64,000 bases of DNA from Lachnospiraceae bacterium. GTDB lineage: Bacteria > Bacillota > Clostridia > Lachnospirales > Lachnospiraceae. Shown here piece after piece: positions 16,637-25,847 of the stretch (within the stretch, counting starts at the first letter, position 1; every line of letters begins with the position of its first letter). The translations under genes and the position numbers were made by a program. Location: positions 186,001-250,000 of the forward strand of contig JAFXQX010000033.1 of NCBI GenBank assembly GCA_017526745.1, given 5' to 3'. Below the pieces are notes generated by a model. The model was not told where the DNA came from. It did no database searches and worked only from the letters and a program-made list of their open reading frames with translations.

Positions 16637-17706
16637 TTATACATTTCCTCGTAATATTTCTGGTAGTTGCCGCTAGTTACATGCTCCATCCACTCGGTAT
16701 GTTCGAAATACCAGCGGATCGTAAGCTTAATGCCTTCGGCAAACATCGTGTCCGGCTCCCATCCGATCTCTTTTTTGATCTTGTCGGGTGCGATGGCATA
16801 TCTTCTGTCATGACCCTTTCTGTCCTCAACATATGTGATAAGGTCGTAGTTTATATGAGCCTTTCTCGGGTCATCGTCGGGAAGCATTTCCTTTATCGTG
16901 TCGATGATGATCTTTACGATCTCGATATTCTGCTTTTCGTTATGGCCGCCGACGTTGTACTTCTCGCCGATGCGTCCCTTCTCAAGGACCATGTCGATGG
17001 CTTTTGCATGATCCATGACATACAGCCAGTCACGGACGTTCTTGCCGTCGCCGTATACCGGAAGTTTCTTGCCCGTAAGAACATTGTTGATGATCAGCGG
17101 GATGAGCTTTTCCGGGAACTGGTAAGGTCCGTAGTTATTGCTACAGTTTGTTATGACTGCCGGAAAATGATACGTATCGACATAAGCCTTCACCATGAAA
17201 TCAGATGAAGCCTTGCTTGCCGAATACGGGCTGTGCGGATCGTAAGGGGTCGTCTCGTAGAAGTATGTTCCTTCTTCGGTAAGGGAACCGTAAACCTCAT
17301 CCGTTGACACATGGAGGAATCTCTTGCCTTCCTTGAACCCTTCGCCCTCTTCCCACGCATATCTTGCGCAGTCAAGCATGTTAAGTGTCCCGATCACATT
17401 CGTTCTCGCAAAGATCTCAGGATCGCGGATACTCCTGTCAACATGCGACTCCGCGGCAAAATGAACGACATAGTCTATGTCATTTTGTGCGAAAATTTTC
17501 GAAATAGTATCCCTATCGCATATATCGGCTTTTATGAAGGAATAGTTAACGTTTCCCTCAAGATCCGCCAGATTTTCGAGATTCCCCGCATAAGTGAGAA
17601 GGTCGACATTGATGACCTTTACATCTCCATTATGCACATCGAAAATATAGTGGATAAAGTTTGAACCGATAAAACCGGCTCCGCCGGTCACAAGATAAGT
17701 TTTCAT
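16633..17706 (-). CDS. rfbB: dTDP-glucose 4,6-dehydratase
   Basis: A 357-residue short-chain dehydrogenase/reductase of the RmlB type. It converts dTDP-glucose to dTDP-4-keto-6-deoxyglucose. It has the NAD-binding Thr-Gly-Gly-Ala-Gly-Phe-Ile-Gly (about 7-14), the Ser-Thr-Asp-Glu-Val-Tyr-Gly substrate segment, and the catalytic Tyr-Ser-Ala-Ser-Lys. A TTG start nine bases upstream is possible, but the ATG at 17706 gives the usual Met-Lys-Thr-Tyr-Leu-Val-Thr-Gly-Gly start and sits about 10 bases after a GGAAGGA ribosome site. It is the first gene after a hairpin terminator and so the probable start of a transcription unit running through rfbA. I see no strong promoter in the 60 bp between the hairpin and the start. 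Confidence 0.95.
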   Translation of the reverse strand: MKTYLVTGGAGFIGSNFIHYIFDVHNGDVKVINVDLLTYAGNLENLADLEGNVNYSFIKADICDRDTISKIFAQNDIDYVVHFAAESHVDRSIRDPEIFARTNVIGTLNMLDCARYAWEEGEGFKEGKRFLHVSTDEVYGSLTEEGTYFYETTPYDPHSPYSASKASSDFMVKAYVDTYHFPAVITNCSNNYGPYQFPEKLIPLIINNVLTGKKLPVYGDGKNVRDWLYVMDHAKAIDMVLEKGRIGEKYNVGGHNEKQNIEIVKIIIDTIKEMLPDDDPRKAHINYDLITYVEDRKGHDRRYAIAPDKIKKEIGWEPDTMFAEGIKLTIRWYFEHTEWMEHVTSGNYQKYYEEMYK

Positions 17707-17766
17707 CTGCAACAATTCCTTCCCTGACTACATAAATACCCATAGTCGTTAAAAAGCATAACATAA

Positions 17767-17797
17767 ATGCCCCCGAAAAACAACCTTTCGAGGGCAT
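17767..17797 (-). terminator. Hairpin terminator after chbG
   Basis: An inverted repeat of 12 bp with one mismatch and a seven-base loop begins about 30 bases after the chbG stop. On the minus strand it is followed by ATTTATGTT, and on the plus strand by TTTTTG, so it may act in both directions. It is the only terminator-like structure between the 33-kb capsule array and rfbB and probably marks the end of that array. Confidence 0.65.
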
Positions 17798-17827
17798 TTT
17801 TGTTAACATAATATTACCGGTTGGATA

Positions 17828-18571
17828 TCAGTTGTCCCGTTTGTATGATACAAGATCCCGGAAGACTCCGTGGAAGATATCGCAAAGTTTTCCGTCATTG
17901 TCATACACGGGGTGTACCATCACCTCGACCTCGTGATCGCGGATCAGACCGGGACGGCCTTTTGTAAACTCATCATAGTCTGCGGCCGAGCCGAAATATT
18001 CGGGCCTGTTTTTGCATATCCGCCTTACGGACATGTTAAATAAGGCTTTGTAGATATGCATCAGAGGATTGCCGCCGCTGTACATGTTCCTCGTAAGCCG
18101 GACCGATGTCACCGGATAGTCCTTCATCACCCTTTTAAGCACTCTCCAGACAGACGGATCGGTGTGGACATAGTGATGCGAATCAACGTGCCAGAGCCTT
18201 CCTCCAAGCTGCCTGTACATGTCAAACTGGGCCCTAAGCTCTTCTTCGATATGAGACGACGTCTCCTTCGGGAGGAAGAACCTCGTCTTAAAGCTTCTTG
18301 CAAAATCCCCGGAAAAACGCCCGTTTTCATCACACATCACGCGATCATTGCGCATTTTTTCCGTAAGGGGCTGCCCTGAAGTCAGGTTTATGTGAAGGCC
18401 GACCTTAGCGGCAAAGCCGTGCTGCCTTGCAAGCTCCATTGCTTCCGTCGCTGCCGGCATGTTGGCCATAAGCGTCGTCCTGTCGATAAGACGGTTTTCA
18501 AACGCCTCGGTTATCGCCCGGTTGACGCTCTCATCCTTTCCGAAATCGTCGGCATTTACTACAAGCGCCAA
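17828..18571 (-). CDS. ChbG/YdjC-type carbohydrate deacetylase
   Basis: A 247-residue protein of the YdjC/ChbG family, which removes acetyl groups from N-acetylated sugars with a bound metal ion. The N-terminal Asn-Ala-Asp-Asp-Phe-Gly (about 6-11) holds the metal Asp, and His residues in His-Ile-Asn-Leu and Asp-Ser-His-His (with a further His-Thr-Asp-Pro) fit the other active-site positions. The only start that keeps the Asp-Asp motif is a TTG at 18571, preceded by GCGGGG at about nine bases; it lies inside the end of the dehydrogenase gene (13-bp overlap). It is the last gene of the capsule array. It may deacetylate a lipid-linked or polymeric sugar, but homologues also act on chitobiose, so the substrate is open. 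Confidence 0.82.
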   Translation of the reverse strand: MALVVNADDFGKDESVNRAITEAFENRLIDRTTLMANMPAATEAMELARQHGFAAKVGLHINLTSGQPLTEKMRNDRVMCDENGRFSGDFARSFKTRFFLPKETSSHIEEELRAQFDMYRQLGGRLWHVDSHHYVHTDPSVWRVLKRVMKDYPVTSVRLTRNMYSGGNPLMHIYKALFNMSVRRICKNRPEYFGSAADYDEFTKGRPGLIRDHEVEVMVHPVYDNDGKLCDIFHGVFRDLVSYKRDN

Positions 18572-19878
18572 TACTTATACCCCGCTTCCGTAACTTCGGC
18601 ATTATCAAGGATACCCTTTATGTCTATGATGACCTTCTCATTGTTGGGGCCGCTCTTGAAGAACGAATCCCACTCTTTGAGCGATCTGTTCTTATACCCT
18701 TCATGGGCAACGGCGAGCACGATGCAGTCGGCATCATATGAATTCTTCTCGCTCTCCAGGTCATATCCGTAGCCCCTCTTTACTTCCTTGGGATCAGCCC
18801 ACGTATCAACGAGGAGCGGCTTCATGTTGTACTGCTCGAGATGCTTTAAGATCTCCATGATCTTGGAATTTCGGACATCCGGGCAGTTCTCCTTAAATGT
18901 GGCACCGAAGAACACGATCTTCGCATCCCTTACCTTTTTTCCCGCAAGAACAAGGTGCTTTACTATCTGCTCTCCGACGTATGCGGGCATATCGTCGTTT
19001 ATCTGGCGCCCCGCGGAAATGATCCTAGAATGGTATCCAAGGCGCTCCGCCTCATATACGAAATAATACGGGTCGACACCGATGCAGTGTCCGCCGACAA
19101 GGCCGGGGCGAAATCCCAGTGCGTTCCACTTGGTGTTCATCGCATCGATGACCTCGTTGGTATCGATCCCCATCTTGTCAAATGCCATGGCAAGTTCGTT
19201 AATAAAAGCGATATTGATGTCACGCTGGGAATTCTCTACGACCTTTGCGGCCTCCGCGACCTTGATGCAGCTTGCCCTGTGAACACCCGCTTCTATGACG
19301 AGCTCGTAAATGTTTGCAACTTCCTCGAGCGTTTCGGCATCCATACCTGAAACGATCTTTTTGATGTTCTCGAGACGGTGAACCTTGTCACCCGGATTGA
19401 TCCTCTCCGGAGAATATCCGATCTTAAAATCAACTCCGCACTTAAGGCCCGATTCCCTCTCCAGTATCGGAACACAAATATCCTCGGTAACGCCCGGATA
19501 CACTGTCGACTCGTATACGACTATCGATCCTTTTGTAAGGTTTTTCCCGAGTATCTCGCTTGCCGACTCTACCGGATACAAGTCCGGTGTCTTGTCCTGG
19601 TTGATCGGGGTCGGAACGGCAACGATATGAAACTTTGCACTCTTAATATCTGAAGGGTCCGATGTGAACTCGACCGTTGATTTGGCTATCGCCTCATCAC
19701 CGACCTCCTTCGTTGCATCCTTGCCCGACTTGTAGGCTTCAATCTTCTCCTTGTTAAGATCAAATCCCACAACCTTGACCTTTTTGGCAAATGCCACGGC
19801 GATCGGCATGCCGACATAGCCAAGGCCCACAAGCGCTATCTTCTCCTTGCCGCTCTTGATATCTTCATAAAGGCTCAT
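18559..19878 (-). CDS. UDP-sugar 6-dehydrogenase (TviB/WbpO-like)
   Basis: A 439-residue nucleotide-sugar dehydrogenase. It oxidises C6 of a UDP-hexose or UDP-N-acetylhexosamine to the uronic acid with two NAD. The N-terminal Gly-Leu-Gly-Tyr-Val-Gly (18-23) binds NAD; the catalytic Cys265 lies in Gly-Gly-His-Cys-Ile-Gly-Val-Asp-Pro-Tyr-Tyr. This form of the Cys motif, with Tyr-Ser-Pro-Glu-Arg-Ile (155-160), is closer to the UDP-HexNAc dehydrogenases (TviB, WbpO) than to UDP-glucose dehydrogenase. The product would be an acidic sugar for the capsule. It follows the flippase gene by two bases and overlaps chbG by 13. The choice between GlcNAc, GalNAc and ManNAc cannot be made from sequence alone. 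Confidence 0.9.
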   Translation of the reverse strand: MSLYEDIKSGKEKIALVGLGYVGMPIAVAFAKKVKVVGFDLNKEKIEAYKSGKDATKEVGDEAIAKSTVEFTSDPSDIKSAKFHIVAVPTPINQDKTPDLYPVESASEILGKNLTKGSIVVYESTVYPGVTEDICVPILERESGLKCGVDFKIGYSPERINPGDKVHRLENIKKIVSGMDAETLEEVANIYELVIEAGVHRASCIKVAEAAKVVENSQRDINIAFINELAMAFDKMGIDTNEVIDAMNTKWNALGFRPGLVGGHCIGVDPYYFVYEAERLGYHSRIISAGRQINDDMPAYVGEQIVKHLVLAGKKVRDAKIVFFGATFKENCPDVRNSKIMEILKHLEQYNMKPLLVDTWADPKEVKRGYGYDLESEKNSYDADCIVLAVAHEGYKNRSLKEWDSFFKSGPNNEKVIIDIKGILDNAEVTEAGYKYWRL

Positions 19879-19880
19879 CT

Positions 19881-21353
19881 TTAATCCCTCCGCTTATCTT
19901 TTTTCATACTCTTTATCGCATCCGCTGCATAGCCCCAAAGGGCCGATGCCACTCTGCGGTTTATAACTATATGTACGATGATAAGTATAACACCGGCTGC
20001 AACGTTCATCCATTCATTTTCGCATACGGTGGCATAAAATGCATAAACTATATATACAAAGGCCATCAACACGAGACGTTTAATATCATAGTCGATATGA
20101 TAGCATCTGTTCGCAAAGTACGAACCTACCGCAAAATATACAATGTATGTGAGCGCCGTCGCGGCGGCCGCACCGACCCCGCGGTATACGGGAACGAGAA
20201 GGAGGTTCCCGCACAGGTTGCATACGATCGCAATTGCCGAGGCGTAGTTGAAATACTTCGGCTGTTTTTTGAACTTGATGCCCTGGCCGGTCATCTCAAA
20301 CAGTATCGACAGCACCGGCATCAGGGATAAAAAGGGTATGATCTTTGACGCCTGACGGTAGTCCTCTCCGAGCACCAGAACTATAATGCTTCGAAAAGCC
20401 GTGATGGCAAACGCAGCCAGAAGGCACAGAAACTGGACCTTCTGAAACATATCGGCAAAAAAGGGCTTGACGACCTCCTCCGGCTCCTGTTCGTATTTTT
20501 TCATCGCTATCGGAGACCAGAAAGCAACATACGTGATCTTGAGGGTCATAAGGACTGTCATTATCTGCATCGCCGACGAGTACACGCCCGTCTCCGAAAA
20601 ATCATTCAGAAAACGTATCGACCACTTGTCCATCGACGAAAGGAGCCACTCCATCAGGAGCATGGGAACGAACGGTATGCCGTAGGTAAGAAGTTCCTTT
20701 TCGGTGACAGAATGGGCCTTGGGTGTATATCCTTTTTTGTTTACAAGATATGCGGCAAGTAAAGAGGCGGTAATGATAACGAGCGGAAGGGTCATCGCAT
20801 AAAGGCCCACCTTGAAATCGTTTCCGAGTATCAGCGCAAACAAGATGATGAAGGATATGTTCAAAACCTTAGTCAGTATATTGAGGTTGGAGTACAGTTT
20901 CCCTTTCTGCTGCATCCTGATGTTAAGGAACAGGAATCTTTCAAACACCGAAGTTACCGTGTATCCGACAACGAGAAGGGTTATATCCCAGCCGCTGCGC
21001 TCAAAGAGCAGGTTGTTGAAAAAGCCGGAAAATGCCGTATAGGCAGCGGAGAGTATTATGATAAGGATGACGGGAAGCCTTAAGCACTGTGCAAACAGTT
21101 TTCTCGTATCCACCTCATCGCTGTAGAAGAATCTTATATACGACTGGTCAAGCCCGAGTATCGCAAAAATGTATATGATCGATACTGCGGACAAAAAAAG
21201 CGATGTCCTTCCGTACTCATCAGTGGACAGGAATCTTGTGATCAGCGGCAGTGATATAAAGCCGAGAAGCAGGACCACAAAGTTCCCGTAGAAAAACTCG
21301 ACAAAACTTGCCAGAACGTTTTTATTCTCTTTGGAATTGTTATCGTTTCCCAT
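19881..21353 (-). CDS. Oligosaccharide flippase (Wzx-like), copy 1
   Basis: A 490-residue protein with about 12-14 membrane helices and the MOP/polysaccharide-synthesis fold: an N-terminal helix pair with Thr-Arg-Phe-Leu-Ser-Thr-Asp-Glu-Tyr-Gly between them, typical of Wzx proteins. Wzx flips undecaprenyl-diphosphate-linked repeat units to the outer face of the membrane, where Wzy polymerises them. It lies between two precursor/modification genes and two GT4 genes, with spacings of two and three bases. Two other flippases are encoded further upstream, so this one probably serves a different repeat unit. Confidence 0.88.
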   Translation of the reverse strand: MGNDNNSKENKNVLASFVEFFYGNFVVLLLGFISLPLITRFLSTDEYGRTSLFLSAVSIIYIFAILGLDQSYIRFFYSDEVDTRKLFAQCLRLPVILIIILSAAYTAFSGFFNNLLFERSGWDITLLVVGYTVTSVFERFLFLNIRMQQKGKLYSNLNILTKVLNISFIILFALILGNDFKVGLYAMTLPLVIITASLLAAYLVNKKGYTPKAHSVTEKELLTYGIPFVPMLLMEWLLSSMDKWSIRFLNDFSETGVYSSAMQIMTVLMTLKITYVAFWSPIAMKKYEQEPEEVVKPFFADMFQKVQFLCLLAAFAITAFRSIIVLVLGEDYRQASKIIPFLSLMPVLSILFEMTGQGIKFKKQPKYFNYASAIAIVCNLCGNLLLVPVYRGVGAAAATALTYIVYFAVGSYFANRCYHIDYDIKRLVLMAFVYIVYAFYATVCENEWMNVAAGVILIIVHIVINRRVASALWGYAADAIKSMKKDKRRD

Positions 21354-21356
21354 AAA

Positions 21357-22526
21357 CTACGCCATGCCGAGTATCTCTTTGTACAGCCTGATATGGCCTT
21401 CGACATTTCTTTCGATCGTATAGTTTTCCCTGTACCGTCTGTAGAGCGCTTCCCTTTCTGCGCTCTCCTTCCCGGGCGATTCGGCAAGTTCCCTCACCCT
21501 GCGGGTAAGCTTTGACAGGTCATCGACGGTGTAAAGGTCGTCTGTATTTCCGACAACTTCGGGAAGGCCTCCCACTGCGGTAGATAAAACGATGCATTTT
21601 CTGCTCATCGCCTCAACGGCTGCCTTGCCGAACGACTCAAAACAGCTTGTCATGATAAAGAAGTCGACAAGGTAGTAGTAGTCCGACATCTCTTTCTGGT
21701 TAAGATCCTGCAGGTAGATGAGGTTCCCGCTGCCGACTGTCTCAGTGATCCCATCCCGCAGATCCTTTGCGATCTCCTCATCCCTTTTTTCATATAGCGA
21801 CAGAACGAGCGCGACCTTCATCTTGATCCCGGACTCTTTGATCGCGGCAACTATGGACGGTGCACGTCCCCAGTCCTTCTCCTCGGATATCCTTCCGGCA
21901 AGTCCGATCACTGTCTCATCCTCTGCGATCCCGTATCTTTCCCTTGCCCTTTTCCGCCCTTCGGGATCATAGCCGGAAAATGCCAAGCTTATCGTATTGG
22001 GTATGACCGTGATCTTCGTACCGGTCAGATCCTTCCAAAGGCCGGCGTTATATTCTGTGGTAGTAACAAGCCTTGCCGCATGACGAAGCGTCATCTTAAG
22101 GCATGCCATCGAGTGTTTCCTGTATCCTTTTGCAAGGCTTCGGTCGGTGTATATGAAAGGTATGTCCGAAAAGATGCCCAGGCATCTTAAGGATCCGAAT
22201 GTGATCATCGATTCGGACATGGACACATGGATGATGTCGGGCCTAATCTTCTTTATTATCCGGTAAAACGCTGCGATCCTTCCGAGAAGGTTTGATACCC
22301 TCTTTACCTTCGAAAGTTCCCGGTTCTCGTCCGAATGATAAGTTACAACCTTAAACGGAAGATCATCCTCTTTTGTATGAAGGAGCGCAGGGCAGGCCAC
22401 AACGGGGACAAATTCATCGCCCGCTGCCAGTCCTTCGCAAAGTGTCTTTGTTGATTCCTGTCCGCCTCCAGGAAGATCGATGGGATATTCCATTAGGTAG
22501 AGAACGGTTTTTTTATTGTCGGCCAT
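21357..22526 (-). CDS. Glycosyltransferase family 4
   Basis: A 389-residue GT-B enzyme. The N-terminal Rossmann half has a Gly-Gly-Gly-Gln-Glu-Ser donor loop near residue 20; the C-terminal half has the GT4 Glu-x7-Glu motif (Glu-Ser-Phe-Gly-Lys-Ala-Ala-Val-Glu) and a following Gly-Gly-Leu-Pro-Glu. GT4 enzymes are retaining transferases acting at the cytoplasmic face. It is packed between the flippase and another GT4 gene. The sugar transferred is unknown. Confidence 0.87.
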   Translation of the reverse strand: MADNKKTVLYLMEYPIDLPGGGQESTKTLCEGLAAGDEFVPVVACPALLHTKEDDLPFKVVTYHSDENRELSKVKRVSNLLGRIAAFYRIIKKIRPDIIHVSMSESMITFGSLRCLGIFSDIPFIYTDRSLAKGYRKHSMACLKMTLRHAARLVTTTEYNAGLWKDLTGTKITVIPNTISLAFSGYDPEGRKRARERYGIAEDETVIGLAGRISEEKDWGRAPSIVAAIKESGIKMKVALVLSLYEKRDEEIAKDLRDGITETVGSGNLIYLQDLNQKEMSDYYYLVDFFIMTSCFESFGKAAVEAMSRKCIVLSTAVGGLPEVVGNTDDLYTVDDLSKLTRRVRELAESPGKESAEREALYRRYRENYTIERNVEGHIRLYKEILGMA

Positions 22527-22540
22527 ATCCTGACTATCCC

Positions 22541-23725
22541 TTAAACATCCCTGTACCAGTTACTCTTTAAGATCTCCGCCCTCGACAGAGGCCCGTGTGA
22601 AAACGGCGTATCTTCCCCGGAGCTTATCGCCTCGTAAAGCTTCACTACTCTTTGGGCCGCGACCGTCGGATTCCATTCATCCCTCATCTGTTCATAAGCG
22701 GCCTTTCCGAGGTCATGGCGAAGCTGTTCTGACCGAAGCAGCCTTTCCAGTTTATCCTCAAGGCTTGTTACGCTGCCCGATGAAAATACAAGTCCCGTCT
22801 CATCCGGCCTCACAAGCCAAGGCGTTGCTCCGCATGCATCACTTGCGACAACGGCACATCCGGCATTTTCGGCCTCATATATGACGGATCCCCATCCCTC
22901 GAGACGGTTGCTCGTCATCACATATATTTCCGCACCGGCCATGACAGACCTTGCCTCATCGGGAGACAGGAATCCCTCAAACTGTGTGATCCCTCCTATC
23001 CCGAGCTCGTCCGCAAGTTTTATGAGGGACGGTTTCTTATCCCCGTCACCGACAAGTTTTAAGCGAAGATCATACCCCTTTTTGTAAAGCGACGCGGCAG
23101 CCCTGATCAGAAGATCCGCACGTTTTAAGCCTATCATGCGACCTTCCCAGAGTATGAGCGTTGCCCCTGCATCACTTGATACCTCTTTCTTGTGCTCATA
23201 AAGGGCTTCAAAATCATATGACAGGTGCTTGGGAAAATACGCGAACTTGTAGCACTTGTCCGGATAACTGTCGAACATCTTGCGAAAATCCCACGATGCG
23301 AATGCACTGGCCGCAAGGATGTACACTCTCTTATTTCTGTTTCTGACATGAAGGTGGATGTACTTCTTCGTAAGACGGGGGATAAAGAATTTGATGAAGC
23401 CTTCTTTTAACGGGCGCTCAGAATAACGGAACACGATCCCGTCATTTGCTATCCGCTCCTCGATATAGTATTCGGGTGCGGTCCCCATGATCACAAGATC
23501 CGAGGTGTTTCCGAGCTTTCTTGCCCGCTCCTCGTTTTTGCTGCTCTCATATGTTTTAAGTACATATGAGGGGGCATCTTCACCCCAGCCCATATCGGAT
23601 CGGAAATGTTCCATGGGCATTGTCTCAGCAAAAACAAAGCCCTCGCCGAGAAGTTCATAAAAGGCGTCACAGAGGGCTTTCTGATGATGATTGAAATAGT
23701 TGGAATAAAACGTTATCGTCTTCAT
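22541..23725 (-). CDS. Glycosyltransferase family 4
   Basis: A 394-residue GT-B protein. The N-terminal half is divergent (Phe-Tyr-Ser-Asn-Tyr-Phe-Asn-His-His-Gln start), while the C-terminal half has a clear GT4 donor domain with Glu-Gly-Trp-Gly-Ser-Val-Ile-Tyr-Glu and Ala-Ser-Asp-Ala-Cys-Gly. It probably adds one sugar to the lipid-linked repeat unit. The His-His-Gln near the start is also seen in other capsule GT4 proteins whose acceptors are unknown. It abuts the next GT2 gene (TAA-ATG), so the two are likely co-translated. Confidence 0.83.
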   Translation of the reverse strand: MKTITFYSNYFNHHQKALCDAFYELLGEGFVFAETMPMEHFRSDMGWGEDAPSYVLKTYESSKNEERARKLGNTSDLVIMGTAPEYYIEERIANDGIVFRYSERPLKEGFIKFFIPRLTKKYIHLHVRNRNKRVYILAASAFASWDFRKMFDSYPDKCYKFAYFPKHLSYDFEALYEHKKEVSSDAGATLILWEGRMIGLKRADLLIRAAASLYKKGYDLRLKLVGDGDKKPSLIKLADELGIGGITQFEGFLSPDEARSVMAGAEIYVMTSNRLEGWGSVIYEAENAGCAVVASDACGATPWLVRPDETGLVFSSGSVTSLEDKLERLLRSEQLRHDLGKAAYEQMRDEWNPTVAAQRVVKLYEAISSGEDTPFSHGPLSRAEILKSNWYRDV

Positions 23726-24481
23726 TTATCCGATTATCAGCTTTCCGAATTCCTCCATCACCGGCTCGATGATGTAATACCAGCCGTATCCGTTCTTTCT
23801 GTAGATTCCGTATTTAAGCTTAATGCTCTTGATGGCGCCGGAAAACCCGCGCCTGTGGCTGACGCCGCTCATCCTGAAATTGGCCAGGACCTTGTTTACG
23901 ACCTTAGTTCTGACATTATCGCGTCTAAGACGAAGGATAAGATCATAATCGTCATGAAGGGTCTCATTCCTGTAATGGTATCTGCCGTATATCTCTTTGG
24001 TGATAAAGGTCGTGGGATGGTTCCAGTGGCGGCTGGTCTGATATCTACTGTCCTTTGAATGCTTGATAAATGTCCTCCCGTCGGGAAAGATCATCCTAAG
24101 GTCCGCATAGAACAGGTCGAAGGGCTCTTCGCAGTATGTATCCGCAACTGTTTCAAGAGCATCGTTTTCATACCAGTCATCGCTGTTTATTATGCCGATG
24201 ATATCGGCGTCTGCCCTGTCCACTCCCTTATTCATGGCATCGTACATGCCCTCGTCAGGCTCGCTTACGATGACCAGTCTGATCCCCTTTTCTTCAAACA
24301 GGCTCCGCTTGCTCTCGATAAGGGAGAGCGTGCCGTCGCCGGATCCTCCGTCGATCACTATATACTCTTTCGGAGGATATGTCTGATCTAGCACCGACTG
24401 TATCGTCTCGCCAAGCGTTCCTGCGGAATTATATGTTGCGGTCACGACCGATATCGAGGGTCTTTGATCATTACTTCCCAT
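23726..24481 (-). CDS. Glycosyltransferase family 2 (WcaA-like)
   Basis: A single-domain GT2 of about 251 residues, inverting type. It has the Ile-Ser-Val-Val-Thr-Ala-Thr-Tyr-Asn first strand, Ile-Asp-Gly-Gly-Ser-Gly-Asp, and the metal motif Asn-Ser-Asp-Asp-Trp-Tyr. A start 66 bases further upstream is open, but the ATG at 24481 has a GGGAGAAG ribosome site at the right distance and gives the usual GT2 length; it still overlaps the glycosylphosphotransferase gene by 11 bp. Being next to the initiating enzyme, it may add the second sugar of the repeat unit. That is an inference from gene order. Confidence 0.88.
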   Translation of the reverse strand: MGSNDQRPSISVVTATYNSAGTLGETIQSVLDQTYPPKEYIVIDGGSGDGTLSLIESKRSLFEEKGIRLVIVSEPDEGMYDAMNKGVDRADADIIGIINSDDWYENDALETVADTYCEEPFDLFYADLRMIFPDGRTFIKHSKDSRYQTSRHWNHPTTFITKEIYGRYHYRNETLHDDYDLILRLRRDNVRTKVVNKVLANFRMSGVSHRRGFSGAIKSIKLKYGIYRKNGYGWYYIIEPVMEEFGKLIIG

Positions 24482-25847
24482 TATCTTCTCCCGCGCCATT
24501 TTCCGTCTTAAAAGCCTCGGTGCTGTCCTCTGCCCTGAAAAGCACAAGGACTGTCTGGAACAGAAGCTGTATATCCCTTATGAGGCTGTAGTTTTCTATG
24601 TACATCAGATCGAGCATGAGCTTGTCGCGGGAAGTGGTATTGTATTTACCGTATATCTGTGCATACCCGGTAAGACCCGCTTTCATCCTGAGACGGTAAC
24701 GGAACTCAGGCAGATCCTTCTCATAATCCTCAACGTTCTCGAGCATCTCCGGACGGGGTCCGACAAGGCTCATATCTCCTTTTAATATGTTAACGAACTG
24801 GGGCAGTTCATCTATCCTGTATTTCCTAAGTACCCTGCCGACCTTTGTGATACGCTCGTCTCCTTCCGTCGATGAGAAGTTCTCGACATTCTCCTTCATG
24901 GTCCTAAACTTTATGATCTCAAAAACCCTGCCGTGGACCGTTGCACGCTTCTGTCTGAAGAACACCCGGCCGCCGTCGTTTTTCTTTATGGCGACAGCGG
25001 CAGCCAGTATTATCGGGCTGGTGATGATCAGCGCCGCAAGTGATATGACCGTATCCATGAGTCGCTTTACGAGCCGTTCTTCAAACGTGATCATATGATA
25101 GCGCGTCGTAAACAGCGATATGTCATCCATTATCACCTGGCGCGAGTTCTGCTCGAGAATATCGGCAATATGGGGATTAAAATATATGTTCTTTAAGTTC
25201 TGGTAGCAGAAATCGATAATAGCCGTACGCTCATTTACCGGAAGCTCGTACAGCACTATCGTGTCGTTTTCAACCATGCGCTGTTCAAGCTGCGGATCCT
25301 GATACGATACAGTGCCTGTTATCTCATAGCGCTTTTCAAAAGACGAAAGAGCATCGGCAACCCTTGCCGCATCTTTTTCATCACCTGTTACGATCAGGCA
25401 CTTCTCCTTGGGATTGATCCAGAAATAGAACTTCTCACCCGCATAGGACAGAAGAAGTATTATAAGTATCTGAACGGCAAACACGAGAAAGAGTATCCCG
25501 AAGTTTTCGAGTCTGAACGTCGGATTGTTCGCTTCGTTCGTTTTCATGATCGACAGTTCGAAGTAGGTGATAAGATCCGTGAATATGACCGAAAGCGATA
25601 CCGAGAGAGCGACCTGCCCCCATTTGCGCCGGCCCGTGTCGTATCCGCCGTACATGAACGACAGCAAAAAGAGCATGATGACAAATGTGGAAAGGGTTAC
25701 CGCTGCCGTTCTCGAAAGCCCGATTATCTCCGGATTATCAATGGCAAACAGCAAAAAGAACGTCGCAAGTGCTGCGGCGTAGAGAACCATCTTGATGAAG
25801 AACACTATGGAATGGAAAAACTTGGTACAAAGATCGTGAAAACCCAT
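24471..25847 (-). CDS. Undecaprenyl-phosphate sugar phosphotransferase, copy 1
   Basis: A 458-residue polyprenyl glycosylphosphotransferase (WcaJ/CpsE type). Four to five N-terminal helices are followed by a Rossmann-like region (about 145-240) and the membrane-embedded catalytic domain (about 265-435) with Lys-Arg-Leu-Met-Asp, Lys-Phe-Arg-Thr-Met, the Lys-Tyr-Arg-Ile-Asp-Glu-Leu-Pro-Gln core and Gly-Pro-Arg-Pro. It moves a sugar-1-phosphate onto undecaprenyl phosphate to start a repeat unit. The stop-start junction with the GT4 upstream is direct (TAG-ATG). The locus has a second enzyme of this type at 42666-44033, so two different repeat units may be started. Confidence 0.93.
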   Translation of the reverse strand: MGFHDLCTKFFHSIVFFIKMVLYAAALATFFLLFAIDNPEIIGLSRTAAVTLSTFVIMLFLLSFMYGGYDTGRRKWGQVALSVSLSVIFTDLITYFELSIMKTNEANNPTFRLENFGILFLVFAVQILIILLLSYAGEKFYFWINPKEKCLIVTGDEKDAARVADALSSFEKRYEITGTVSYQDPQLEQRMVENDTIVLYELPVNERTAIIDFCYQNLKNIYFNPHIADILEQNSRQVIMDDISLFTTRYHMITFEERLVKRLMDTVISLAALIITSPIILAAAVAIKKNDGGRVFFRQKRATVHGRVFEIIKFRTMKENVENFSSTEGDERITKVGRVLRKYRIDELPQFVNILKGDMSLVGPRPEMLENVEDYEKDLPEFRYRLRMKAGLTGYAQIYGKYNTTSRDKLMLDLMYIENYSLIRDIQLLFQTVLVLFRAEDSTEAFKTENGAGEDNGK

